Positions 51,894-60,946 of a DNA stretch of 64,000 nucleotides are shown here, piece after piece. This DNA is from an uncultured Oscillospiraceae bacterium (GTDB taxonomy: Bacteria > Bacillota > Clostridia > Oscillospirales > Ruminococcaceae). How positions within the stretch are numbered: position 1 is the first letter of the stretch; each line of letters begins with the position of its first letter. The notes under the pieces were generated by a model. That model saw nothing but the letters and a program-made list of their open reading frames with translations, did no database searches and was not told the DNA's origin. The position numbers were made by a program, and so were the translations under genes. The DNA is taken from contig UQMF01000008.1 of NCBI GenBank assembly GCA_900542145.1, positions 1 to 64,000 of the forward strand. Direction: 5' to 3'.

Positions 51894-52748
51894 TTACGGA
51901 ATAATCATCGTACCTGCGCCTATGTCGGTGAGCAGCTCGATGAGGATAGAATGCGGAATACGCCCATCAATGATGTTGGTTTTCTTTACTCCGCGGCGGA
52001 CTGCCTCGACGCAGCAGTCGATCTTCGGAATCATGCCGCCGGAGATTATTCCCTGGTTCTTGAGGTAGGGCACTTCGCTGACGCCAACAACGCGGATAAG
52101 TGTATTATCATCGTCCTTGTCCTCGAGCAGACCCTTGATATCCGTCAGCAGAATGAGATTAGCGGCGCCCATCTCAGCCGCAATTCTTGCAGCCGCAGTG
52201 TCCGCGTTGATGTTGTAAACCTCTCCGTTCTCTCCGGCCGCAACGGTGGAAACTACCGGGATATAGCCGTTGCTGAGGGCGGTGTTGATAACGTCCGGGT
52301 GTATCTCCGTGATTTCTCCGACGTAGCCGAGGTCGGGATTCAGCTGCTTTGCCTTGATGAGGTTTCCGTCAAGACCGCAGAGTCCCATTGCCTTGCCGCC
52401 GGCACGCTCCAGCAGCTGCACAAGGTCCTTGTTGACTTTGCCGGCAAGCACCATCTGAACAATGTCGATGGTCTCCTCGTCGGTGTAGCGCAGACCGTTG
52501 ACGAACTCGCTCGCCTTATTGATTTTCTTGAGCATGGCGTTGATCTCGGGACCGCCGCCGTGCACCAGAACCACCTTGATCCCCACCAGGGACAGCAGCA
52601 CGATGTCCTGCATTACTGCCTGCTTGAGGGTTTCGTTGGTCATGGCGTTGCCGCCGTATTTTACGACGACCACCTTGTCGTTGTATTCCTGTAAATAGGG
52701 GAGCGCTTCAACCAGAGCGTTCGCCCGTATGTCGTAGTCTATCTGCAT
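51894..52748 (-). CDS. argB: Acetylglutamate kinase
   Basis: The 284-aa kinase phosphorylates N-acetylglutamate. VVVKYGGNAM near residue 27, HGGGPEIN and the NINADTAAARIA stretch are the family motifs. The length and N-terminal extension fit the arginine-sensitive hexameric form, so feedback inhibition is likely but not proven. It lies between argJ and argD. Confidence 0.97.
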   Translation of the reverse strand: MQIDYDIRANALVEALPYLQEYNDKVVVVKYGGNAMTNETLKQAVMQDIVLLSLVGIKVVLVHGGGPEINAMLKKINKASEFVNGLRYTDEETIDIVQMVLAGKVNKDLVQLLERAGGKAMGLCGLDGNLIKAKQLNPDLGYVGEITEIHPDVINTALSNGYIPVVSTVAAGENGEVYNINADTAAARIAAEMGAANLILLTDIKGLLEDKDDDNTLIRVVGVSEVPYLKNQGIISGGMIPKIDCCVEAVRRGVKKTNIIDGRIPHSILIELLTDIGAGTMIIP

Positions 52749-52763
52749 TTCCTCTGCTCCTTT

Positions 52764-53999
52764 TTATGTGCGGTATTCCGCGTTTATCTTTACATATTCA
52801 AACGTAAGGTCGCAGCCCCACGCGATAGCTTCGCCCTCGCCGCAGTGCAGGTCGATGAGTATCTTGATCTCTTCCTCAGAGAGTATCTCCTTTGCAGCTT
52901 CCTCAGAGAAGCTGATCCCGGCGCCGTCGGTGCAAACCGTGATCTTGCCCTTTTCGCTGGCAAGCTCCACGGAAACCTTGGAGATGTCGAAATCCGCCTT
53001 GGAGTAACCGATCGCGCAGAGGATCCTGCCCCAGTTAGCGTCCGCCGCGAACATAGCCGCTTTCACCAGGCTGGAGGAAATTACGGACTTCGCCACGATC
53101 TTCGCGGTGTTCTCGTCCGGAGCGCCCTTAACTATGCACTCCAGGAGCTTTGTTGCGCCCTCGCCGTCCCGGGCGGTTTCGCGTGCGAGGTTCATCATAA
53201 CGGCATACAGCGCGTTCTCAAACTTCTCGTAGTTCTTGTCCTCGGCGGTGATCTCGGGGTTCTTTGCCAGACCGCTGCTCATGAGTATCAGCGTGTCGTT
53301 GGTGGATGTGTCGCCGTCAACGCTTACCATGCTGTAGGTCAGCTGGTTCACCTTGCGCAGCGCCTTCTCCAGGAGCTCATGGCAGATAGCGACATCGGTG
53401 GTGATGAATCCGAGCATTGTAGCCATGTTCGGAGCGATCATTCCGCTGCCCTTGGAGATTCCGCCGACGTGGCACTTCCTGCCCTCGATCTCGAACTCCA
53501 CTGCAAGCTCCTTCTTGCGAGTATCTGTGGTCATGATGGCTTCGCATGCGTCGCCGCTCTTCTTGGAGGAAAGCTCCTTTGCGAGGGTGGGAATGCGAGC
53601 CTTTATCGGCTTGATTGAAAGCGGCTGACCGATAACGCCGGTGGAGCCCACCAGTACGTCGTTTGCGTCTATGTCCAGGGCTTCCGCAGTCAGTTCGCAC
53701 ATCTGCTCGGCGATCTCGATTCCGTTTTCGTTGCAGGTGTTCGCATTGCCGGAGTTCACGATAACTGCCTGCGCGTAGCCGTCAGCCAGGTGCTTCTGGC
53801 ACACATATATGGGCGCGCCCTTTACCTTGTTGGTGGTGTACAGTGCAGACGCCTTGCAGCGCTCAGCGCAGCAGATCATCGCGAGGTCGCGCTTGGTGGT
53901 GTTGCCTGCCTTGATTCCGGCGATAACGCCGGCGGCGGTGAAGCCTTCGGCAGCGCAAACGCCGCCGTCTACGAATTCGTATCCTTCAAATTTAACCAT
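52764..53999 (-). CDS. argJ: Bifunctional ornithine acetyltransferase / N-acetylglutamate synthase
   Basis: The 411-aa protein recycles the acetyl group from acetylornithine to glutamate and may also start the pathway with acetyl-CoA. The self-cleavage motif KGSGMIAPNMATML is present; cleavage occurs before the Thr, which becomes the nucleophile. No separate argA is found here, which agrees with the recycling pathway. It is 11 bases after argC. Confidence 0.97.
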   Translation of the reverse strand: MVKFEGYEFVDGGVCAAEGFTAAGVIAGIKAGNTTKRDLAMICCAERCKASALYTTNKVKGAPIYVCQKHLADGYAQAVIVNSGNANTCNENGIEIAEQMCELTAEALDIDANDVLVGSTGVIGQPLSIKPIKARIPTLAKELSSKKSGDACEAIMTTDTRKKELAVEFEIEGRKCHVGGISKGSGMIAPNMATMLGFITTDVAICHELLEKALRKVNQLTYSMVSVDGDTSTNDTLILMSSGLAKNPEITAEDKNYEKFENALYAVMMNLARETARDGEGATKLLECIVKGAPDENTAKIVAKSVISSSLVKAAMFAADANWGRILCAIGYSKADFDISKVSVELASEKGKITVCTDGAGISFSEEAAKEILSEEEIKILIDLHCGEGEAIAWGCDLTFEYVKINAEYRT

Positions 54000-54010
54000 T
54001 TCTATTCACC

Positions 54011-54946
54011 TCAGAGAAGCCCGGTGGTTTCGTCAATGCCCATCATGATGTTGAGGCACTGTACTGCCGCGCCGCTTGCTCCCTTTCCTAAGTTGTCGAG
54101 TCTTGAGCAGAGGATAAGTCTGTCATCGTTTCCGTTCACGAACAGCTGCATCATGTTGGTGCCGCTGAGGTCGTTGGCGCTGATGAATCCGTCCTGGGGG
54201 TCGCCCTCTGGCATTACCTTGACGAAGTTTGCGCCTGCGTAGTACTCATCGAGCGCCTTGCGGATATCCTCCGCGGTGTACTTCTTTGTAAGCAGCCTTG
54301 TGTGCAGCGGCAGAGAAACGACCATGCCGCTGAAATAGTCGCATACCAGCGGATTGAACGCCGGCGCGTAATCCAGACCGCATATCTTCTGCATTTCCGG
54401 GAGGTGCTTGTGCTGCTGGGTCAGCGCATACTGACGGGGGCTGTCGAATCCGGCGGGGCGGTCGTCGCTCTCATAGACCGCGATAGCCTTCTTGCCGGCG
54501 CCGCTGTATCCGGAAACCGCGTGAACGCTGACGGGGTAGTCCTTCGGGAGGATACCCAGTTTAACCAGCGGATACACCATGGAAACGAATCCGCTTGCGT
54601 AGCAGCCGGGGACTGCGGTCCTTGCGGAGTGCGCGATCTTTTCGCGGAAATCCGCGCCCAGCTCCGGGAATCCGTACGCCCAGTCGGGATTTGTTCTGTG
54701 TGCGGTGGAAGCGTCTATGATGCGGGTGCTGCTTCCCTCGGCGAGGGCGGCTGCTTCCTTTGCGGCGGCGTCCGGCAGGCAGAGGAAAGTGAAATCCGCG
54801 CTGTGAATGAGCTTTCTGCGCTCCTCGGGATCCTTGCGCTTGTCCTCGTCAATGCGGAGTAATTCGATGTCGCTGCGGTTTTTGAAGCGCTCCAGGATCT
54901 TTAATCCTGTGGTGCCCTCCTGACCGTCGATGTAAACCTTAACCAT
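54011..54946 (-). CDS. argC: N-acetyl-gamma-glutamyl-phosphate reductase, short type
   Basis: The 311-aa reductase has the NADP strand VYIDGQEGTTGL and the active-site Cys in VPGCYASG. At about 310 residues it belongs to the shorter AGPR type rather than the 340-350 residue form common in Bacillus. Its start overlaps the argH stop by eight bases. Confidence 0.95.
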   Translation of the reverse strand: MVKVYIDGQEGTTGLKILERFKNRSDIELLRIDEDKRKDPEERRKLIHSADFTFLCLPDAAAKEAAALAEGSSTRIIDASTAHRTNPDWAYGFPELGADFREKIAHSARTAVPGCYASGFVSMVYPLVKLGILPKDYPVSVHAVSGYSGAGKKAIAVYESDDRPAGFDSPRQYALTQQHKHLPEMQKICGLDYAPAFNPLVCDYFSGMVVSLPLHTRLLTKKYTAEDIRKALDEYYAGANFVKVMPEGDPQDGFISANDLSGTNMMQLFVNGNDDRLILCSRLDNLGKGASGAAVQCLNIMMGIDETTGLL

Positions 54947-56330
54947 TGCAGAGTTCCTCCAGTCTTTTTCTGGTGAGTGCGATCTGTGTCTTAACGCTCT
55001 CGGGAGCAGGTCCGCCGAAGGACTTGCGCTCCTTTACGCAGGTGTCAAGGCTGATCGCATCGTAAACGTCCTCGGTGAACAGCTCGCTCTGCTTCTGGTA
55101 GTCTGCGAGAGGAAGCTCCTCAAGGGTGGTGCCGAGTTCAATGCAGTGCGCCACAAGTCCGCCGGTGATCTTGTACGCGGTGCGGAAGGGCATGCCCTTC
55201 TTAACAAGGTAGTCCGCGCAGTCGGTCGCATTGATGAATCCCTTTGCGGCGGCGCGGCGCATGTTGTCCTTGTAGAGGGTCATGGTTTCCAGCATGGGAA
55301 TGAAAGTCGTAAGGCAGAGCTTGAGATTGTCCACTGCGTCGAAAATGGCTTCCTTGTCCTCCTGCATGTCCTTGTTGTAGGCGAGGGGAAGTCCCTTCAT
55401 CATTGCGAGAATGGTCATATTGTCGCCGATCACTCTGGCAGTCTTTCCGCGGATAAGCTCGGTGACGTCGGGATTCTTCTTCTGCGGCATGATACTTGAG
55501 CCGGTGGAGAAGCGGTCGGAAAGCTCGATGAACTTGAACTCCCAGCTGCACCACATGATTATCTCCTCGGAGAAGCGTGAGAGGTGCATCATGCAGATGG
55601 AGATCGCGCTCGCCAGTTCAATGCAGAAGTCGCGGTCGGAAACGCCGTCCAGCGAGTTCACCATCGGCGCGGACATTCCGAGAAGCTCCGCGGTGCGGTC
55701 GCGGTTTATGTGATAGGTAGTTCCGGCAAGTGCGCAGCTGCCGAGGGGGGACACGTTCATGCGGCGCAGGGTGTCGTCGAATCGCTCAATATCGCGCAGG
55801 AGCATCTGCGCATACGCCATCATGTGGTGCCCGAAAGTGATGGGCTGAGCGCGCTGGAGGTGGGTGTATCCCGGCATGATTGTTTCGGTGTTCTCGTCAG
55901 CGATATTGCAGAGCACCCTAACCAGGGAAACCACCAGCTCCCGGAGTTCTCCGATCGCGTCGCGCAGGTAAAGTCTGATATCCAGCGCCACCTGGTCGTT
56001 TCTCGAACGGGAAGTGTGCAGGCGCTTTCCGACGTCGCCGAGCCGCTTGGTGAGTTCCGCCTCAATGAACATGTGGATATCCTCGGCGGTCATGTCGAAC
56101 TGCAATTTGCCGCTTTCGATATCCGCCAGGATCTCCTTCAGTCCGCCGATGAGCTCCAGGCTGTCGCTCATGCTGATTATGCCCTGTTCGCCGAGCATTG
56201 TCGCGTGGGCGATACTGCCCTGGATATCCTGCTTATACATTCTTCCGTCGAACGCGATCGAGGAATTGAATGCGTTCACTCTGCTGTCAACGCCCTGGGA
56301 GGAACGTCCTGCCCACATCATTTCTGCCAT
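54939..56330 (-). CDS. argH: Argininosuccinate lyase
   Basis: The 463-aa enzyme splits argininosuccinate to arginine and fumarate. The fumarase-superfamily signature SSIMPQKKNP is present, as are TSRSRNDQV and GYTHLQRAQP. AGAGGTAG stands before ATG 56330. A 120-base gap with two hairpins separates it from argG. Confidence 0.98.
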   Translation of the reverse strand: MAEMMWAGRSSQGVDSRVNAFNSSIAFDGRMYKQDIQGSIAHATMLGEQGIISMSDSLELIGGLKEILADIESGKLQFDMTAEDIHMFIEAELTKRLGDVGKRLHTSRSRNDQVALDIRLYLRDAIGELRELVVSLVRVLCNIADENTETIMPGYTHLQRAQPITFGHHMMAYAQMLLRDIERFDDTLRRMNVSPLGSCALAGTTYHINRDRTAELLGMSAPMVNSLDGVSDRDFCIELASAISICMMHLSRFSEEIIMWCSWEFKFIELSDRFSTGSSIMPQKKNPDVTELIRGKTARVIGDNMTILAMMKGLPLAYNKDMQEDKEAIFDAVDNLKLCLTTFIPMLETMTLYKDNMRRAAAKGFINATDCADYLVKKGMPFRTAYKITGGLVAHCIELGTTLEELPLADYQKQSELFTEDVYDAISLDTCVKERKSFGGPAPESVKTQIALTRKRLEELCNG

Positions 56331-56382
56331 AAAACTACCTCTTTTTTCCTGTCTTTATCCTTCTGTAATAAAAGATTTAAGA

Positions 56383-56403
56383 GCGGAAAGGTGAGCTTTC
56401 CGC
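56383..56403 (-). terminator. Hairpin between argG and argH
   Basis: GCGGAAAG and CTTTCCGC form a perfect eight-base stem; the minus strand continues with TCTTAAATCTTTTATT, only partly T-rich. It may end part of the argG transcripts or protect the mRNA end, so argG could be made in greater amount than the other arg genes. Confidence 0.5.
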
Positions 56404-56450
56404 CCTTAATCTTACTCGGGAGGTAAGCGCTTCAGAGCGCCTGCCCGTAA

Positions 56451-57677
56451 TTACTTCTTGTTTCTCTCAGCGTCCAGGAGAGCCTTAACGTGGATAGGCA
56501 GACCGAACAGGTTGATGAAGCCGTTAGCGTCCTTCTGGTCGTAAACGTCGTCCTCGTCGAAGGAAGCGAAGTCCTTGCTGTAGAGGGTATACGGAGATGT
56601 TACGCCGGCATTGATGATGTTGCCCTTGTAGAGCTTCAGCTTAACGTCGCCGGTGCAGGTCTCCTGGGTCTTGTCAACGAATGCGTCCATAGCTTCGCGC
56701 AGGGGAGTGTACCACTGACCGTTGTATACGATGTCAGCGTACTTCTGAGCCAGACCAGCCTTGTAGTGCTGGGTCTCCTTGTCCAGGCAGATGGTTTCGA
56801 GCACTTCGTGAGCGTGGTAGAGGATTGTTCCGCCAGGAGTCTCGTAAACGCCTCTGGACTTCATGCCGACCAGACGGTTCTCAACTACGTCGTACAGACC
56901 TATACCGTTCTCGCCGCCGAGCTTGTTCAGAGCCTTGATGAGCTTTACACCGTCCATCTTCTCGCCGTTGAGCGCGGTAGGAATACCCTTCTCAAAGTGG
57001 ATAGTAACGTATGTAGGCTTGTCGGGAGCCTGCTCGGGGGATACGCCCAGCTCCAGGAATCCGGGCTTGTTGTACTGCGGCTCGTTAGCCGGATCCTCAA
57101 GATCCAGACCCTCGTGGGAGAGGTGCCACAGGTTCATATCCTTGGAGTAGTTGGTTTCACGGGTGATCTTGATCGGAACGTTGTGAGCCTCAGCGTATTC
57201 GATCTCCTGCTCACGGGACTTGATGTTCCAGATTCTCCAGGGAGCGATGATCTGCATTTCAGGAGCCAGAGCCTTGATTGTCAGCTCAAAACGTACCTGG
57301 TCGTTGCCCTTGCCGGTGCAGCCGTGGCAGATAGCGTCAGCGCCTTCCTTGCGTGCGATCTCAACGATACGCTTTGCAATAGGAGGACGTGCGAAGGAAG
57401 TACCGAGCAGATAGCCCTCGTACTTTGCGCCTGCCTTCAGGGTCGGGAAGATGAAGTCGTTGACGAACTCGTCCTGGATATCCTCAATGTAGAGCTTGGA
57501 AGCGCCTGTCTTCTTTGCTCTCTCCTCCAGGCCGACGATCTCGGAATCCTGACCAACGTTACCTGCAACGCAGATAACCTCGCAGCCGGGATAATTCTCG
57601 TGCAGCCACGGAATGATAATGGAGGTGTCAAGTCCTCCGGAGTATGCCAGAACGATCTTTTTGATTTCCTTAGCCAT
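56451..57677 (-). CDS. argG: Argininosuccinate synthase
   Basis: The 408-aa enzyme joins citrulline and aspartate with ATP. The pyrophosphatase loop VLAYSGGLDTS is at residues 9-19, and the citrulline and aspartate loops (CHGCTGKGNDQVRFE) follow. AAGGAG precedes ATG 57677. It is the first gene of the arginine operon and has a strong promoter. Confidence 0.98.
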   Translation of the reverse strand: MAKEIKKIVLAYSGGLDTSIIIPWLHENYPGCEVICVAGNVGQDSEIVGLEERAKKTGASKLYIEDIQDEFVNDFIFPTLKAGAKYEGYLLGTSFARPPIAKRIVEIARKEGADAICHGCTGKGNDQVRFELTIKALAPEMQIIAPWRIWNIKSREQEIEYAEAHNVPIKITRETNYSKDMNLWHLSHEGLDLEDPANEPQYNKPGFLELGVSPEQAPDKPTYVTIHFEKGIPTALNGEKMDGVKLIKALNKLGGENGIGLYDVVENRLVGMKSRGVYETPGGTILYHAHEVLETICLDKETQHYKAGLAQKYADIVYNGQWYTPLREAMDAFVDKTQETCTGDVKLKLYKGNIINAGVTSPYTLYSKDFASFDEDDVYDQKDANGFINLFGLPIHVKALLDAERNKK

Positions 57678-57722
57678 GATTTTTTTCTCCTTTTCATGGG
57701 TGATTTATTTTTTACAATCTTT

Positions 57723-57750
57723 ATTATACTCTTTTTCTGCCTTTTGTCAA
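57723..57750 (-). promoter_or_regulatory. Promoter of the arginine operon
   Basis: Minus-strand TTGACA (57745-57750) and TATAAT (57723-57728), 16 bases apart. The 328 bases between argG and the divergent XRE gene hold this promoter, a divergent one and two copies of a 12-base repeat. Confidence 0.85.
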
Positions 57751-57769
57751 GGGGTAAAATACCATTGCG

Positions 57770-57889
57770 TGAATAATATGCATATATTTTTGCCATTTTT
57801 GAATATTTACGCGCTCGTTGGACTAAGCAAATGCGATAGCAGCGCGGTTGCAATGCTTGAAACATGATTATATGCAATGAATAATATGC
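57770..57889. repeat. Two direct copies of TGAATAATATGC in the divergent control region
   Basis: The 12 bases occur at 57770-57781, about 20 bases upstream of the argG -35 box, and at 57878-57889, about 35 bases upstream of the divergent XRE promoter. The TGAAT half resembles the half-site of ArgR boxes, but the second half does not fit well. They could be sites for ArgR or for the XRE protein. Confidence 0.5.
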
Positions 57890-57924
57890 GCATAGATGGA
57901 TATTTAAAAATTTTCCTGCGCCCC

Positions 57925-57953
57925 TTGACAAAATCTTTGTTCATGCTTATAAT
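57925..57953 (+). promoter_or_regulatory. Promoter of the XRE-ImmA group
   Basis: TTGACA (57925-57930) and TATAAT (57948-57953), 17 bases apart: a full consensus promoter. Confidence 0.9.
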
Positions 57954-58005
57954 ATAGATATGAACGTATTCGGCAGGACATTGCCTAAAAGTGGAGGTTT
58001 TCACC

Positions 58006-58401
58006 ATGAAGATGAACGAAAAGATCGAGATAGTCCTCAGCAGAAAGCGTATACGCAAGACGGATTTCGCCCACAGTATAGGAGTGACCTACCGTGCGTT
58101 TGCGAACTACCTGAACGGATCGCGGACTCCCAGGGCATCCACATTGAAGAAGATCGCGGACGAACTACAGCTCACGCCGGATTTTCTGAAGGACGATTCC
58201 CAGGAGCTGGAGCTCACCATTGAGGAGCGCTTTTTAAGAAAGGTATCCGCCAGCGACAGCGAAAAAATGCAGGCGGCACAGTTCCTGGCGCAGTCCCGTG
58301 GGTTGTTCGCAGGCAACTCCCTCAACGAGGAGGACAAGGAGGCCCTCTTCCGCTGCCTGTGGGATATCTACGAGGATTCCAGGAGAAAGACCGGCGACTG
58401 A
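58006..58401 (+). CDS. XRE-family regulator paired with an ImmA-type protease
   Basis: The 131-aa regulator has an N-terminal helix-turn-helix (about residues 3-60: KTDFAHSIGVTYRAFANYLNG and ASTLKKIADELQ) and a helical C-terminal part for dimerisation or partner contact. GGAGG at 57993-57997 fixes ATG 58006. Its stop shares a base with the next start (TGATG). Regulators of this kind are removed by their partner ImmA/IrrE protease under stress, as known for ICEBs1 ImmR; a similar switch is likely here. Confidence 0.88.
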   Translation: MKMNEKIEIVLSRKRIRKTDFAHSIGVTYRAFANYLNGSRTPRASTLKKIADELQLTPDFLKDDSQELELTIEERFLRKVSASDSEKMQAAQFLAQSRGLFAGNSLNEEDKEALFRCLWDIYEDSRRKTGD

Positions 58402-58895
58402 TGAACATTATCAGACAGACCGCCGCCCGGGTCCGCCGGGAATGCGGCGGCAGGGACATATTCGCGACCGCTGAGAATTCCGGGGCGAACGTGTGGTTCC
58501 GGGAACTTGGGTCGCTCAAGGGATTCTACATCTGCGAGAACGGCAGCCGCTACATCATTATAAATAATGCTCTGGACGATATCGTCGCCCGGACCGTATG
58601 CGCCCACGAACTCGGGCACGACATGCTGCACCGTGAACTTTCCGCCGGAGGAATCCGGGAGAACACGCTGTTCCTGGCGAACAACAAGACGGAGCGTGAA
58701 GCGAACCTTTTCGCGGCGGAAATACTCATCACCGACCGGGAGGCGCTTTCCGTGCTGGAATACGCCGTGGATATCGGGCAGGTTGCATACGAGCTGGGCG
58801 TAATGCCTGAAATCGTGGAATACAAGCTGGAACTGCTGAACGCAGCCGGGCACAGCTTCAATGTAAGCGGCGCCGCCAGCGATTTTCTGAAGTAA
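58401..58895 (+). CDS. ImmA/IrrE-family metallopeptidase
   Basis: The 164-aa zinc peptidase has the HEXXH motif in CAHELGHDMLH near residues 71-81 and the third metal-ligand region with Glu in KTEREANLFAAEIL. That is the full ImmA/IrrE pattern. It is co-translated with the XRE gene. In other bacteria such proteases cut the partner repressor after DNA damage or other stress and so free mobile-element or repair genes. No mobile element is evident here; the peptidase genes downstream may be under its control. Confidence 0.88.
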   Translation: MNIIRQTAARVRRECGGRDIFATAENSGANVWFRELGSLKGFYICENGSRYIIINNALDDIVARTVCAHELGHDMLHRELSAGGIRENTLFLANNKTEREANLFAAEILITDREALSVLEYAVDIGQVAYELGVMPEIVEYKLELLNAAGHSFNVSGAASDFLK

Positions 58896-58908
58896 AGGAA
58901 TGATACAG

Positions 58909-59931
58909 ATGGACATACTTGATACACTGAAACAGCTCACCTCCGTGACCGGAGTTTCGGGGGCGGAGTGCGGCGCGGCGGAATCCGCGCTGGGTCTGCT
59001 GAAGAAATACGCGCCGGACGCTTCAATCGACGCCAGCGGCAATGTTACCGGGCTGATACGCTCCGGGGTTCCCGGGGCAAAGACCCTCATGCTGGATGCG
59101 CACATCGACCAGATAGGGCTGATCGTCACCTATATAGATAAGAACGGATTCCTCAAAGTGGGAAGCTGCGGCGGTCCAGACCTTAAAATCATGCTGGCGC
59201 AGAGCGTGACAGTCCACGGCTCGCAGGAGCTGCGCGGAGTTATCTCCACGCTGCCGCCGCATGTTTCACCGGACCACAGCAAGGTCCCGGAGGCAGCGGA
59301 GCTTTCCGTGGATATCGGCATGACAAAGGAACAGGCTGAAAAGTACGTTGCCCCAGGCGACCGCATTACGGTGGATTCCGCGTTCCGAACACTTTCCGGT
59401 GACGCAGTTTCCGCGCCCTCCGTGGACGACCGCAGCGGCGTGTGCGCAATACTCGCGGCGCTGGACATGATGGACTTCAGCAAGCTGAAATACGACCTTG
59501 CTGTGTGCTTCTCCGCTCAGGAGGAAACCGGCGAGCGCGGCGTAAAGCCTGCCGCATTCCGTATCCAGCCGGACGAGGCAATCGCCGTGGACGTGTCCTT
59601 CGGGAGGACTCCGGACAGCCTGCCGCACGAAACCGCAGAGATGGGCAGCGGCGTGATGATAGGCGTATCCGCGGCGCTCGACCGGGGAATGTCCGCATCG
59701 CTGAGATCCACTGCGGAGCGTTCCGGGATCCCCTTCACCATGGAGGTAATGCCGTCCTCCACCGGGACTAACGCCGACAGTATCGCCGTCAGCGGCAGGG
59801 GAGTGAAATGCTGCACGCTTTCCATTCCTATAAGGTACATGCACACGCCCATCGAAACCGTGAAACTGTGCGATATCGAGAATACGGCGAAGCTTATCGC
59901 AGCGTACGCAGGGGGTGAGTTCAATGGCTGA
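58909..59931 (+). CDS. M42-family aminopeptidase 1
   Basis: A 340-aa metallo-aminopeptidase of the FrvX/M42 type. The metal and catalytic residues are in order: LDAHIDQIG, SVDDRSG, QEETGERG, VDVSFG and MHTPIE. Such enzymes form 12-subunit tetrahedral shells that trim peptides. ATG 58909 is chosen because AAAGGA at 58894-58899 is too close to the ATG at 58900. It follows the ImmA-type gene by 13 bases and overlaps a second M42 gene by eight. Confidence 0.92.
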   Translation: MDILDTLKQLTSVTGVSGAECGAAESALGLLKKYAPDASIDASGNVTGLIRSGVPGAKTLMLDAHIDQIGLIVTYIDKNGFLKVGSCGGPDLKIMLAQSVTVHGSQELRGVISTLPPHVSPDHSKVPEAAELSVDIGMTKEQAEKYVAPGDRITVDSAFRTLSGDAVSAPSVDDRSGVCAILAALDMMDFSKLKYDLAVCFSAQEETGERGVKPAAFRIQPDEAIAVDVSFGRTPDSLPHETAEMGSGVMIGVSAALDRGMSASLRSTAERSGIPFTMEVMPSSTGTNADSIAVSGRGVKCCTLSIPIRYMHTPIETVKLCDIENTAKLIAAYAGGEFNG

Positions 59932-60946
59932 TTTTACTGAAAGACTGCTGGAAATATGCGCCCTGGACGGAACCTCCGGGGACGAGGGCGCGGTGCGTGA
60001 CTATATCATGGCGCACATCACCGCCGACGAGGTGACGGTGGATAATCTCGAGAACCTGCTGGTGTTTAAAAAGGGCAGAAAGACCCCGAAAAACCGCATA
60101 ATGTTCGCGGCGCACATGGACGAAGTAGGCTTTATGGTGACGGATATCACTGATGAGGGATTCCTGCGGTTCGGCGCTGTAGGCGGAATCGACCCGAGAG
60201 TGGTTCTCGGCAGGGGACTGCGCTTCCATAACGGAGTTAAGGGTGTGGCAGGTACCAAGGCGGTGCATCAGCAGTCCGCAGAGGAGCGCAAGAAAGCGCC
60301 GGAGTTCTCCGACATGCTGATAGACATCGGAGCTTCCACCCGGGAAGAGGCTGAGAAGCTCGTCAGCCGTGGGGACTGCGCGGTGTTTGACAGCGACGCG
60401 TTCCGCTTCGGCGACGGATTCGTGAAGAGCAAGGCGATAGACGACCGCGCCGGCTGCCTTATCATGATGGATATGATCAACGGCGACCCGGAATACGACG
60501 CGTGGTACGCGTTCACGGTGCAGGAGGAGATAGGCACCCGCGGTGCGAAGGCGGCGTCGTTCACGATAGCCCCGGACATCGCGGTAGTCCTGGAAACCAC
60601 CACCGCCTGCGACATCGCCGGGACCTCCGGGGAGAAGCGCGTGTGCGAGCTGGGAGAGGGCTGCGTTGTGTCCTTCATGGACCGCGCGACGATATACGAC
60701 CGTGGGCTGTATCAGCTTGCGAGAAGCACGGCGGACGAACTCGGAATCCCGAACCAGACCAAGACGCTCATCGCCGGCGGCAACGACAGCGGCGCGATAC
60801 ATGTCAGCCGCGGCGGAGTGCGCACCTGTGCCCTGTCAGTACCGACCAGGTACCTGCATTCCCCGGCGTGCGTTGCGAAGGAGAGCGACATCGAAGCCAC
60901 CGCGAAGCTGGCAGAAGCGGCGCTCGCCACGTTCGCAGAGCTGTGA
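59924..60946 (+). CDS. M42-family aminopeptidase 2
   Basis: A second 340-aa M42 enzyme, distant from the first. The residues AAHMDEVGF, AIDDRAG, QEEIGTRG, LETTTACD and YLHSP keep the two-metal site. GGGGGTG at 59911-59917 selects ATG 59924. Related M42 peptidases can form mixed shells, so the two may assemble together to widen substrate range; that is inference from their coupling. Confidence 0.92.
   Translation: MADFTERLLEICALDGTSGDEGAVRDYIMAHITADEVTVDNLENLLVFKKGRKTPKNRIMFAAHMDEVGFMVTDITDEGFLRFGAVGGIDPRVVLGRGLRFHNGVKGVAGTKAVHQQSAEERKKAPEFSDMLIDIGASTREEAEKLVSRGDCAVFDSDAFRFGDGFVKSKAIDDRAGCLIMMDMINGDPEYDAWYAFTVQEEIGTRGAKAASFTIAPDIAVVLETTTACDIAGTSGEKRVCELGEGCVVSFMDRATIYDRGLYQLARSTADELGIPNQTKTLIAGGNDSGAIHVSRGGVRTCALSVPTRYLHSPACVAKESDIEATAKLAEAALATFAEL

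Noticed and set aside
56490..57776. 428-codon plus-strand open frame opposite argG
   Set aside because: Antisense of a fully conserved argG gene.
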